Part shown: positions 1-5,011 of the stretch, one piece after another
Numbering within the stretch: the stretch's first letter is position 1
Layout: each line of letters begins with the position of its first letter
Assembly: GCA_964427955.1 (NCBI GenBank)
Contig: CAYRWY010000430.1
Span: 1-5,011 of the forward strand
DNA: 5,011 bases
DNA from: JACRBK01 sp964427955
GTDB lineage: Bacteria > Chloroflexota > Anaerolineae > Aggregatilineales > Aggregatilineaceae
Direction: 5' to 3'
Translations under genes and position numbers: made by a program
The notes under the pieces: model-generated
What the model was told of the DNA's origin: nothing
Databases searched by the model: none
What the model saw: the letters and a program-made list of their open reading frames with translations, nothing else

Positions 1-39
1 TAAGAATTTCTGAGGGACAATTTCCAATTCCTCAATGCC

Positions 40-59
40 GGGCGCAGCAAGCGGCGCCC
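40..59. repeat. GC-rich imperfect palindrome GGGCGC...GCGCCC
   Basis: GGGCGC at 40-45 pairs perfectly with GCGCCC at 54-59 across an 8-base loop. It lies about 70 bases downstream of the proline dehydrogenase stop. It resembles degenerate copies of short dispersed GC palindromes, but only one copy is present here, so repeat status is a guess. Confidence 0.4.
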
Positions 60-86
60 CTACACCGACGTTTCCCCCTTGCCACT

Positions 87-127
87 CCCCCTCGCCACCG
101 GGTGGAGAGGGGGTCGGGGGGTGAGGG
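87..127. repeat. GGAGAGGGG hairpin repeat, copy A with GGGGGGTGAGGG tail
   Basis: The arms 87-99 and 101-113 form a 13-base stem with one mismatch (the few central pairs would open to make a loop), followed by a tail rich in G. Bases 104-126 match 1191-1213 at 22 of 23 positions, which shows that this is a repeat and not a private terminator. It begins 3 bases past the proline dehydrogenase stop. No T-run follows the hairpin on the minus strand, so it is a poor intrinsic terminator. Confidence 0.8.
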
Positions 128-129
128 CT

Positions 130-1086
130 TTACCGCCCCAACAGCGCCCGCAGCACGAACCGCCCGTTAGCCGGATTTTCGCCCACCCGCCGGATGCTGT
201 ACGGCCACCACGCCGCGCCGAACGGCACGTACACCCGCACGGTATAGCCCGCGGCAGCCAGTTCGCGCTGGTACGACTCGCGCACGCCCAGCAGCATCTC
301 GATCTCGAACTCGTCCGGTTTCCAGCCGTTGGCCTGCGCGACCGGCAGCAGAATCTTGAGAATCCGGTCGTCGTGCGTGGCGAAGATCGGGCGATGCCCG
401 GCGGCTTTCAGTTCCGGGCTGAGCGCCAGCAGGCAGATCCGCAGGTAGGCGTCGTCGATGTCGCGCTTGCGGGTATAGGCCATCTGGCGGTTGGCCACGA
501 AAGCACCTTTCACCAGCCGGATGATCGCGCCCTGGGCCGCGAGCCGTTGGAAATCTGCTTCGGTGCGGAACAGGTAGGTTTGCAGCGTGATCGCCGCGGG
601 AACCCCGCTCGCGCACAGCTTCTCGTACAGCGCGATGGTCTCCGAAACGACGCTGGCATCTTCCATATCGACCATCATAGTGTGCGCCTGCGGATCGGGC
701 AGCGCCTGCACGGCGGCGGCGACGCGCTGGGCGTTGGTCCAGCCCAACTCCGGCGAGATCGAATAGCCGATCTGCGTGGGATCGACCGACATGAACCAGT
801 CCAGGGACGTCGGCCCGAACTGCGCGATGGCCGCCAGAATCCCCGTCACGTTGTCTTCGACCAGTGCCGCCGAATCGACGTACTCGCCCAGGAAGTAGAT
901 CGACGAGGCGATCCGCGCCGCCGCCAGTTCTTCCGCTTTACGCTGCGCCGCCGTCACGTCCGGCCCGGCCACGAAGCGCCCGGCCAACGCCTCCAACCGG
1001 CGGCTGCCCTGGACTTTCTGCCGCAGATCGTCGCGGCGGGCCATCCAGATCATCGAACTCTGCCAGACTCGCTTGAACAAACTCAC
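130..1086 (-). CDS. Proline dehydrogenase, monofunctional (PutA PRODH-domain family)
   Basis: This 318-residue FAD enzyme should oxidise L-proline to delta-1-pyrroline-5-carboxylate and pass electrons to the quinone pool at the inner face of the membrane. The length suits stand-alone PRODH proteins of the Thermus/Bacillus type, not the large bifunctional PutA. Family signatures run in the right order along the barrel: an LGE motif near residue 66, the acidic strand MVDMED (138-143), LQTYLFRTE (168-176), RLVKGAF (190-196), ATHDD (236-240), FEIEMLLGVRE (260-270), VRVYVPFG (283-290), and the C-terminal helix with R299-R300 and NPAN (304-307). That arginine pair binds the proline carboxylate in known family members. 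Translation starts at GTG, chosen because AGGAGG lies 7 bases upstream. The partner pyrroline-5-carboxylate dehydrogenase is not in the window. It lies downstream of murI across a 210-base repeat-rich gap, so it may be transcribed separately. Family assignment is firm; the gene symbol (putA, putB or fadM) is not settled by the sequence. Confidence 0.95.
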   Translation of the reverse strand: MSLFKRVWQSSMIWMARRDDLRQKVQGSRRLEALAGRFVAGPDVTAAQRKAEELAAARIASSIYFLGEYVDSAALVEDNVTGILAAIAQFGPTSLDWFMSVDPTQIGYSISPELGWTNAQRVAAAVQALPDPQAHTMMVDMEDASVVSETIALYEKLCASGVPAAITLQTYLFRTEADFQRLAAQGAIIRLVKGAFVANRQMAYTRKRDIDDAYLRICLLALSPELKAAGHRPIFATHDDRILKILLPVAQANGWKPDEFEIEMLLGVRESYQRELAAAGYTVRVYVPFGAAWWPYSIRRVGENPANGRFVLRALLGR

Positions 1087-1093
1087 CCTGTCT

Positions 1094-1099
1094 CCTCCT
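1094..1099 (-). promoter_or_regulatory. Shine-Dalgarno of the proline dehydrogenase gene
   Basis: On the minus strand the perfect core AGGAGG sits 7 bases before the GTG whose last base is 1086. It is the strongest ribosome binding site in the window and decides the non-ATG start. Confidence 0.85.
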
Positions 1100-1136
1100 G
1101 TGGCCGATCACTGATCTGGTGCTTACCCCGCTTGTT

Positions 1137-1213
1137 CCCCTCTCCAAGTCTGGAGAGGGGACTTGCCCGTGCCCCCCCCTCTCCGCCCTCGGAGAGGGGG
1201 CCGGGGGGTGAGG
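1137..1213. repeat. Double GGAGAGGGG hairpin repeat, copy B
   Basis: Two hairpins stand side by side. The first has a perfect 10-base stem (1137-1146 with 1151-1160) and a 4-base loop. The second has a perfect 11-base stem (1175-1185 with 1190-1200) and a 4-base loop, then the tail CCGGGGGGTGAGG (1201-1213), shared with copy A. The element lies about 50 bases before the proline dehydrogenase start, downstream of murI. The perfect stems with unrelated loops point to selection on pairing or to recent spread. Confidence 0.85.
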
Positions 1214-1263
1214 TCAAACGCAGCGAATTTCCGCCCACTCAATGCTTCTGACCCACCAGTCCG

Positions 1264-1289
1264 CCCCTGAAAGCTTGCCTGGAGAGGGG
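1264..1289. repeat. Degenerate GGAGAGGGG repeat, copy C
   Basis: The arm CTGGAGAGGGG at 1279-1289 is identical to 1150-1160 of copy B, but its partner arm is reduced to CCCCT (1264-1268) before AAGCTT. It ends 7 bases before the murI stop codon. It looks like a decayed or truncated copy of the same family. Confidence 0.6.
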
Positions 1290-1296
1290 CCGCCAT

Positions 1297-2157
1297 TTAC
1301 CCCACCTCTAACTGCTCGTCCCCCGCCCGCCACCGCGCCGCGCGCACGTCCGCCGCCGCCGCGATCTCGGCGCTGAGCAGCGCCCCCAGCGTACGCCGGA
1401 AAGTGGCAGGATCGCCGGAAGTATAATAGACCACAGAGCCGGACTCACCGTCTGGGTGCCGCAGGTGATCGCGATCCAGCACGGCGGCGGTCTGCCGCGC
1501 GATGGCCGGACTGGGATCGACAATCGTCACGCCCGGTCCGATCTCAGCCTGAAGCGCGGTCTTCAGAAAGGGAAAATGGGTGCAGCCCAGCACCAACTGG
1601 TCGATCCCGGCGGCGATCAGCGGGGCCAACCGGCGGTGCACCGCCTCGCGCGCGGCAGGGGTGTCGGTCTCGCCCGCTTCGGCCAGCAGCACGAATTCCG
1701 GGCAGGCTTGCGTCTCGACGTGCACGTCCTGCGCGAAGCGTCCCACCACGCTGGCGTACAACTCGCCCTGAAACGTCGCTTCGGTGGCGATCACGCCGAT
1801 CACGCCGGTGCGGGTATCGTGTGCGGCGGGCTTGACAGCAGGCTCCATCCCCACGAACGGGATCGCCGGGAACGTCTCGCGCAGGGCGTACAACCCGGCA
1901 GCGCTGGCGGCGTTGCAGGCCACCACGATCAGCTTGACGTCCTGCGCCAGCAGAAAGCGGGCGATCTTGAGGGTAAAGTCGCGTACCTGCTCGATGGTGC
2001 GCGGGCCGTAGGGGACGTGACCCTGATCGGCCACGTAGACGAGCGGTTCGGCGGGCAGCAGGGCGCGCAGTTCGCGCAGGATCGACAGCCCGCCCACCCC
2101 GGAGTCGAGCACGCCCACCGGGCGGGAATCAAAAACTCCAGTTTCGTTCGGCACCAT
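1297..2157 (-). CDS. murI: Glutamate racemase
   Basis: This cytoplasmic cofactor-independent racemase makes D-glutamate from L-glutamate for the peptidoglycan stem peptide. The 286 residues match the family's usual 260-290. The N-terminal signature VGVLDSGVGGLSIL (14-27) holds the first-half acid/base environment (D18, S19). The first catalytic cysteine is C81 in VVACNAAS (78-85). The second is C192 in LGCTHFPFL (190-198), with T193 and H194 beside it. VPYGPRT (48-54) and VGMEPAVKPA (102-111) are further family blocks. One oddity is CNAAS in place of the common CNTA(S/T): the threonine that usually follows the asparagine is alanine (A83). The ATG at 2157 gives the expected short lead before DSGVGG, but no clear Shine-Dalgarno precedes it, only a weak GCGGAA about 10 bases upstream. 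The gene follows the kinase by 99 bases that hold a CACAGAG hairpin, so read-through from the kinase is possible. Confidence 0.96.
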   Translation of the reverse strand: MVPNETGVFDSRPVGVLDSGVGGLSILRELRALLPAEPLVYVADQGHVPYGPRTIEQVRDFTLKIARFLLAQDVKLIVVACNAASAAGLYALRETFPAIPFVGMEPAVKPAAHDTRTGVIGVIATEATFQGELYASVVGRFAQDVHVETQACPEFVLLAEAGETDTPAAREAVHRRLAPLIAAGIDQLVLGCTHFPFLKTALQAEIGPGVTIVDPSPAIARQTAAVLDRDHLRHPDGESGSVVYYTSGDPATFRRTLGALLSAEIAAAADVRAARWRAGDEQLEVG

Positions 2158-2189
2158 AAGGATTTTTTCCGCTCAACGACCAGAAACAT

Positions 2190-2250
2190 TTCACCACAGA
2201 GGAAAAACAGAGATTTTTCTCCCGTTCTTCTCTGTGATCTCTGTGGTGAA
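2190..2250. repeat. CACAGAG hairpin repeat between kinase and murI
   Basis: The outer arms TTCACCACAGAG (2190-2201) and CTCTGTGGTGAA (2239-2250) pair perfectly over 12 bases. An inner stem ACAGAGA (2207-2213) with TCTCTGT (2229-2235) follows after a small internal loop, leaving a 15-base loop. Read on the minus strand, the arm shows 9-base units ACCACAGAG and ATCACAGAG. It starts 6 bases past the kinase stop and ends 32 bases before the murI start. The translated style (SPQRK..., LCDLCGE) is one I recognise from widespread spurious proteins made from such repeats. Confidence 0.85.
2203..2235 (-). terminator. Possible weak intrinsic terminator after the kinase gene
   Basis: On the minus strand the inner 7-base stem ACAGAGA/TCTCTGT runs directly into a short T-run (five T residues, one within the stem). 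The stem is AT-rich and the T-run short, and the outer 12-base stem of the surrounding repeat would compete with it. It could attenuate read-through into murI, but efficiency is doubtful. Confidence 0.25.
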
Positions 2251-2256
2251 TGGCTT

Positions 2257-4056
2257 TTAAAGATTGCGGGACTCGAAGCCCCGTTCGGCGATCAGCGCCC
2301 CGATGTCGCTCTGCGGCAGCCACGTCGGTTGGTTGTCCAGGCCGCCATCGCCGTTCGCCAGCACGACGCCGCCGAAATGGATCACCTCGTCCGCCGTGCC
2401 GGACGGCATATCGACCAGCGCGTAGCGGGTCGTCAGCCGCAGCCGCTCGATCACCGACCAGTCCGCCGCATACATCCCGCGCGCGTCGGGACGCCCGTCA
2501 TCGTCGTGCGACAGCAGAATCACGCGATCCACCGAAAAGCCCAGGTAGTAGCGCCCGATCTTGCCCTTCCAGGTGCGCAGCGTCTCGATGATCAGGAACA
2601 GCCACATCAGCCAGCCGACCGCGCCCAGAAACCCGATGCTTGTGATGCCGCTCACCAGGTTCAGCGCCAGCCCGCCCACCAGCAGCCGCTTCCACATCTG
2701 CCAGCGGGGCGTGCCGCGCACGTCCACCACGCCGACCAGCGCCTCATCCGGCCCCATCAGGCCGCGCAGGACGTCGAACGCCGCCGCGGCCTCCGGGACC
2801 CCGCGCTTGGCGGGAAGCTGGGCCGACGACGACGGGCCGCTGAGGGCTTCCGCGGCCTTTTCGAACGCCATGTCCAGCGATTGATCGACGGCGTCCAACG
2901 CCTGGTGCAGCGCGGGCGAGGAGGCCATCCGCTCCATGAAATCGCGCACGCCGGGCGGGACGCTTTCGGGCAGATGCAGCGTCGGATCGGACTTCTTCTC
3001 GCGCCTGCCGGGCGGCATCGGCGCGCCGTAGGACGGACTGCCCGGCGGCGGCGGGACCGGGATCGACGGCGGGGGCGGCAGCACCATCCCCTCTGGCAGC
3101 GGCACGCTGTCAGCCTTGACCGGCTCCTGTAGGGGTGCCGCTTGCTGCGCCCGCTCTGCTGGTTCCGGGGCGAGCACCGGGATCGACGGCGGCACGACGC
3201 GCTTGACGGACAGCGATCCGGCCACGCGCACCAGGTTGCCGAACTCGTTCGCCAACTGCCCCGCTGACTGGTAGCGGTCTTCTTTGCTTTTCGCCAGCGC
3301 CTTGAGGATCACGCGCTCGATCTCTTCCGGCAGATCGGGCAGCGTCTCGCGCGGGGGCGGCGGCGCATCGTTCAGGTGCTTGTACATCAGCGTGAACGGC
3401 GTATCCGACTCGAATGGGGTATGCCCGACCACCATCTCGTACAGGATCACGCCGAGCGAATAGACGTCGGTCCGGGCGTCCACCGGCTCGCCGCGCCACT
3501 GTTCGGGCGACATGTAAGCGGGCGTGCCCAGCACCGTCCCGGTCTGCGTCAGGCTCTGCGACTCGGCCAGCATCTTCGCCAGCCCGAAGTCCATCAGGTA
3601 CAGGTTATCCCATTCGTCGATCAGGATGTTGTTCGGCTTGAGATCGCGGTGAATCACGCCCTGCGAGTGGGCATAATCCAGCGCCTCGGCCATCTGGTCC
3701 AGGAATTTGCCCGCCGTCGCCAGCGGCAGCGCCCCGCGTTGCAGCCGTTGGTACAGCGACTCGCCTTCGATCAGCCGCATCACCAGGTAGAAGGTCTCGC
3801 CTTCGTGCCCGAAGTCGTGCACCGGCAGGATGCGCGGGTGCTGCAAATTGGCGATCACCTGGGCTTCGCGCTCGAAGCGAGCGACGAACTGCGGGTTTTC
3901 GACCAGATCGGCGCTCATCACCTTGATCGCCACATCGCGCGCCATATTGCGCTGGCGGGCGCGATAGACGGTCGCCATCCCACCCTTGCCAATGCGGCTC
4001 AGGATTTCATAATTCCCTAACGTTTGCGAAATTAGCGGATCGGCACTCATATTCAT
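2257..4056 (-). CDS. Hanks-type serine/threonine protein kinase with Pro-rich linker and membrane-associated C-terminal module
   Basis: The 599-residue protein begins with a complete PknB-like kinase domain (about 16-276). It has the glycine loop GKGGMATVY (23-31), ATP lysine K45 in VAIK, alpha-C glutamate E64, the catalytic loop HRDLKPNN (136-143) with D138, DFG (156-158), a threonine-rich activation loop (T170, T172, T174, T178), SPE (183-185), D197 and R261. All key residues are present, so it should be active. Residues 288-350 form a proline-rich linker with poly-proline runs and two PPSIPV copies. Residues 350-420 are charged and low in complexity. A hydrophobic stretch at about 457-490, long enough for one long or two short membrane helices, is followed by about 108 soluble residues that I do not recognise with confidence; the strand pattern recalls bacterial PH-like domains. 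There are no PASTA, WD40 or TPR repeats. Substrate is unknown. The ATG at 4050 may be the true start (see the RBS entry). Confidence 0.93.
   Translation of the reverse strand: MNMSADPLISQTLGNYEILSRIGKGGMATVYRARQRNMARDVAIKVMSADLVENPQFVARFEREAQVIANLQHPRILPVHDFGHEGETFYLVMRLIEGESLYQRLQRGALPLATAGKFLDQMAEALDYAHSQGVIHRDLKPNNILIDEWDNLYLMDFGLAKMLAESQSLTQTGTVLGTPAYMSPEQWRGEPVDARTDVYSLGVILYEMVVGHTPFESDTPFTLMYKHLNDAPPPPRETLPDLPEEIERVILKALAKSKEDRYQSAGQLANEFGNLVRVAGSLSVKRVVPPSIPVLAPEPAERAQQAAPLQEPVKADSVPLPEGMVLPPPPSIPVPPPPGSPSYGAPMPPGRREKKSDPTLHLPESVPPGVRDFMERMASSPALHQALDAVDQSLDMAFEKAAEALSGPSSSAQLPAKRGVPEAAAAFDVLRGLMGPDEALVGVVDVRGTPRWQMWKRLLVGGLALNLVSGITSIGFLGAVGWLMWLFLIIETLRTWKGKIGRYYLGFSVDRVILLSHDDDGRPDARGMYAADWSVIERLRLTTRYALVDMPSGTADEVIHFGGVVLANGDGGLDNQPTWLPQSDIGALIAERGFESRNL
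3056..3192. repeat. 17-base direct repeat inside the kinase linker
   Basis: The 17-base word ACCGGGATCGACGGCGG occurs at 3056-3072 and again at 3176-3192, exactly 120 bases apart and in frame. Both copies encode PPSIPV in the proline-rich linker (residues 289-294 and 329-334). The pattern fits an internal duplication that has diverged outside this core, or convergent proline-rich coding; identity at the DNA level favours the first. Confidence 0.75.
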
Positions 4057-4059
4057 TTT

Positions 4060-4065
4060 CCCCCC
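4060..4065 (-). promoter_or_regulatory. Purine-rich Shine-Dalgarno of the kinase gene
   Basis: A run of six G residues on the minus strand ends 3 bases before the first ATG (4056) and 9 bases before the second in-frame ATG (4050). The wider spacing is closer to normal, so initiation at the third codon (MSADPLIS) is at least as likely as at the first. The choice changes the protein by two residues only. Confidence 0.5.
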
Positions 4066-4178
4066 GCCACAACGGTCATCTCAGCATACCGGGAAATCGG
4101 CGAATTAGCCAGAGGTGTTTTTCTATTCTATGTACGAGTCCCGCGGCGCTTTCGTCGCAGTCCCTCTCAGAAATGCAG

Positions 4179-4307
4179 TTCAACGCAGAGATCGCAGAGC
4201 ACGCTGAGAAAAACCGGGGAATGAGAGAAAAATCGAGACGGACGCCGCCCTTCTCGCTTTTCGCCCTCAAAAAATCTCTCTGCGATCTCGGCGCCCTCTG
4301 CGTTGAA
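4179..4307. repeat. CGCAGAG modular hairpin repeat between birA and kinase
   Basis: The outer arms TTCAACGCAGAG (4179-4190) and CTCTGCGTTGAA (4296-4307) pair perfectly over 12 bases. ATCGCAGAG (4191-4199) then pairs with CTCTGCGAT (4278-4286), leaving a 9-base bulge (4287-4295) on one side and a 78-base loop. Each arm consists of three 9-base units: AACGCAGAG, ATCGCAGAG, CACGCTGAG on the left, and the complements of AACGCAGAG, GGCGCCGAG, ATCGCAGAG on the right. It belongs to the same style of repeat as the 2190-2250 hairpin. Neither strand carries a plausible gene here; the short frames give NAEIAEHAE-like peptides typical of translated repeats. Confidence 0.85.
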
Positions 4308-4342
4308 TCGCTTGTCGTTTGTCGCTTTTCGCTCGTCCGCGC

Positions 4343-5011
4343 TTACGCCTCGGCCAGTCCCACATCCGCCGCGATCACGCGCCGCACCTCGCCGGAGTCC
4401 AGCCGGACGTACAGCGCGCCGTCCTCGTCCACCCGCTCGGCGAGGCCCACGTAGAAGGGACTCGACTCCTTGTGCGGATCGGTGTACACCCGCACCCGCC
4501 GTCCCAGCGTGCCCAGCCAGCTCTCCCAGCGTTCCCGCAGCGCCGGATCGAGCACCCAGTGATCGAAGTGGTCCAGCAGGCTCGCCAGCACGGCCAGGCG
4601 ATCCACCTCCCGCCCGGCTTCGGTTTCGATGCTGGTCGCGATCTCGGCCAGCGGGGTCCCGGAAAAATCAGTATGGACGTTGATCCCGATCCCGACGATC
4701 ACCGCCGCCAGGTCGTTCCCGATCCACGTCGCTTCGGACAGGATGCCGCAGACTTTTTTGCCGCCCACCAGCACGTCGTTCGGCCACTTGAGCGCGACCC
4801 GTCCCGGCAGGATCGGTGCCAGCGTCTCCGCGACGGCCACGCCGCCCGCCATCGTCAGCCGCTGCAACTGATCCGGGCGCACCACGAGGCTGCACAGAAT
4901 CGCGCTGCCCGGCAGCGCGACCCAGACCCGCCCCTGCCGCCCGCGCCCGGCGGTCTGTTCCTCCGCGATCACCACCGCGCCGCCCGGCAGATCGGGATCG
5001 GCCATCGCCCA
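4343..5011 (-). CDS. birA: Biotin--[acetyl-CoA-carboxylase] ligase, 5'-partial
   Basis: This enzyme makes biotinyl-5'-AMP from biotin and ATP and transfers biotin to a lysine of carrier proteins such as AccB. The reading frame is open through the window edge (two more codons, Trp-Ala, before an internal-looking ATG at 5005), and the family's STN(D/E) biotin-site segment expected upstream is missing, so the true start lies beyond 5011. Numbered from that ATG, the adenylate-binding loop GRGRQGR is at 20-26, KWPNDVLVGGKKVCGIL at 73-89 with the catalytic-type lysine K84, and VGIGINVH at 104-111. The end (about 173-220) is a small BPL_C SH3-like domain with GLAERVDEDGALYVRLDSGE. Whether an N-terminal DNA-binding domain (class II, autorepressor) exists cannot be seen. 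The stop is followed by a 286-base gap before the kinase, with a large hairpin repeat. Confidence 0.95.
   Translation of the reverse strand, partial: WAMADPDLPGGAVVIAEEQTAGRGRQGRVWVALPGSAILCSLVVRPDQLQRLTMAGGVAVAETLAPILPGRVALKWPNDVLVGGKKVCGILSEATWIGNDLAAVIVGIGINVHTDFSGTPLAEIATSIETEAGREVDRLAVLASLLDHFDHWVLDPALRERWESWLGTLGRRVRVYTDPHKESSPFYVGLAERVDEDGALYVRLDSGEVRRVIAADVGLAEA

Noticed and set aside
87..113. Intrinsic terminator for the proline dehydrogenase gene
   Set aside because: The stem is strong, but on the minus strand it is followed by GC-rich sequence without a T-run, and the same sequence recurs before the gene, so I call it a repeat.
79..1251. A 390-codon open frame on the plus strand
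   Set aside because: It lies antisense to proline dehydrogenase, runs into the repeats at both ends, is arginine- and histidine-rich, and shows no domain. It is a GC-driven shadow.
1137..1289. CRISPR array suggested by the recurring GGAGAGGGG words
   Set aside because: Spacing is irregular, the copies differ in length, and the sequences between them are loops of palindromes, not spacers of constant size.
1456..3132. A 558-codon open frame on the plus strand
   Set aside because: It runs antisense across murI, the CACAGAG hairpin and half of the kinase gene. Its composition (Arg, His, Gln, Pro) is that of an antisense frame of GC-rich coding DNA.
3376..4020. A 214-codon open frame on the plus strand
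   Set aside because: It mirrors the kinase domain, whose motifs are all intact on the minus strand, and has no recognisable domain or clear ribosome binding site.
4083..4130. Possible kinase promoter elements on the minus strand (TATGCT at 4083-4088 with TGGCTA at 4106-4111, or TAGAAT at 4125-4130)
   Set aside because: The first pair has 17-base spacing but matches the -35 consensus at only 3 of 6 bases. The second -10 is 5 of 6 but lacks any -35 at normal spacing. A promoter in this unique leader is likely, but I cannot place it.
4173..4454. A small plus-strand frame starting MQFNAEIAEHAEK
   Set aside because: The peptide is a translation of the 9-base CGCAGAG units and then runs antisense into birA. 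Such NAE/HAE peptides are familiar false proteins from this repeat type.

Overview
The window is a GC-rich bacterial segment with four protein genes, all on the minus strand. Read in the direction of transcription they are: the 3' part of a biotin--[acetyl-CoA-carboxylase] ligase (birA, cut by the right edge), a Hanks-type serine/threonine protein kinase with a proline-rich linker and a membrane-associated C-terminal module, glutamate racemase (murI), and a stand-alone proline dehydrogenase. The gene mix, high GC, many antisense open frames and the style of the intergenic palindromic repeats suggest a member of the Chloroflexota, perhaps Anaerolineae-like. This is an inference without any database search.

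Layout from left to right. Positions 1-129 hold the downstream flank of the proline dehydrogenase gene, with two palindromes. Positions 130-1086 are proline dehydrogenase, with a GTG start and a strong Shine-Dalgarno. Positions 1087-1296 are a gap with three further partial or complete GGAGAGGGG-type hairpin arms. Positions 1297-2157 are murI. Positions 2158-2256 are a short gap almost filled by a CACAGAG hairpin. Positions 2257-4056 are the kinase. Positions 4057-4342 are a gap with roughly 110 bases of unique kinase leader and a 129-base hairpin element built from 9-base CGCAGAG units. Positions 4343-5011 are birA. No gap exceeds 300 bases. I saw no tRNA, rRNA, CRISPR array, insertion sequence or transposase.

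The genes do not form an obvious single pathway. BirA activates biotin enzymes of fatty-acid synthesis and carboxylation, MurI supplies D-glutamate for peptidoglycan, PRODH feeds proline carbon and electrons into metabolism, and the kinase is a signalling protein of unknown input. Co-orientation allows co-transcription, but hairpin repeats in the gaps separate the genes. The genes themselves look ordinary. The most distinctive content is the set of two palindromic repeat families that occupies every intergenic gap, followed by the unusual C-terminal half of the kinase. I see no convincing evidence of a new multi-gene system.
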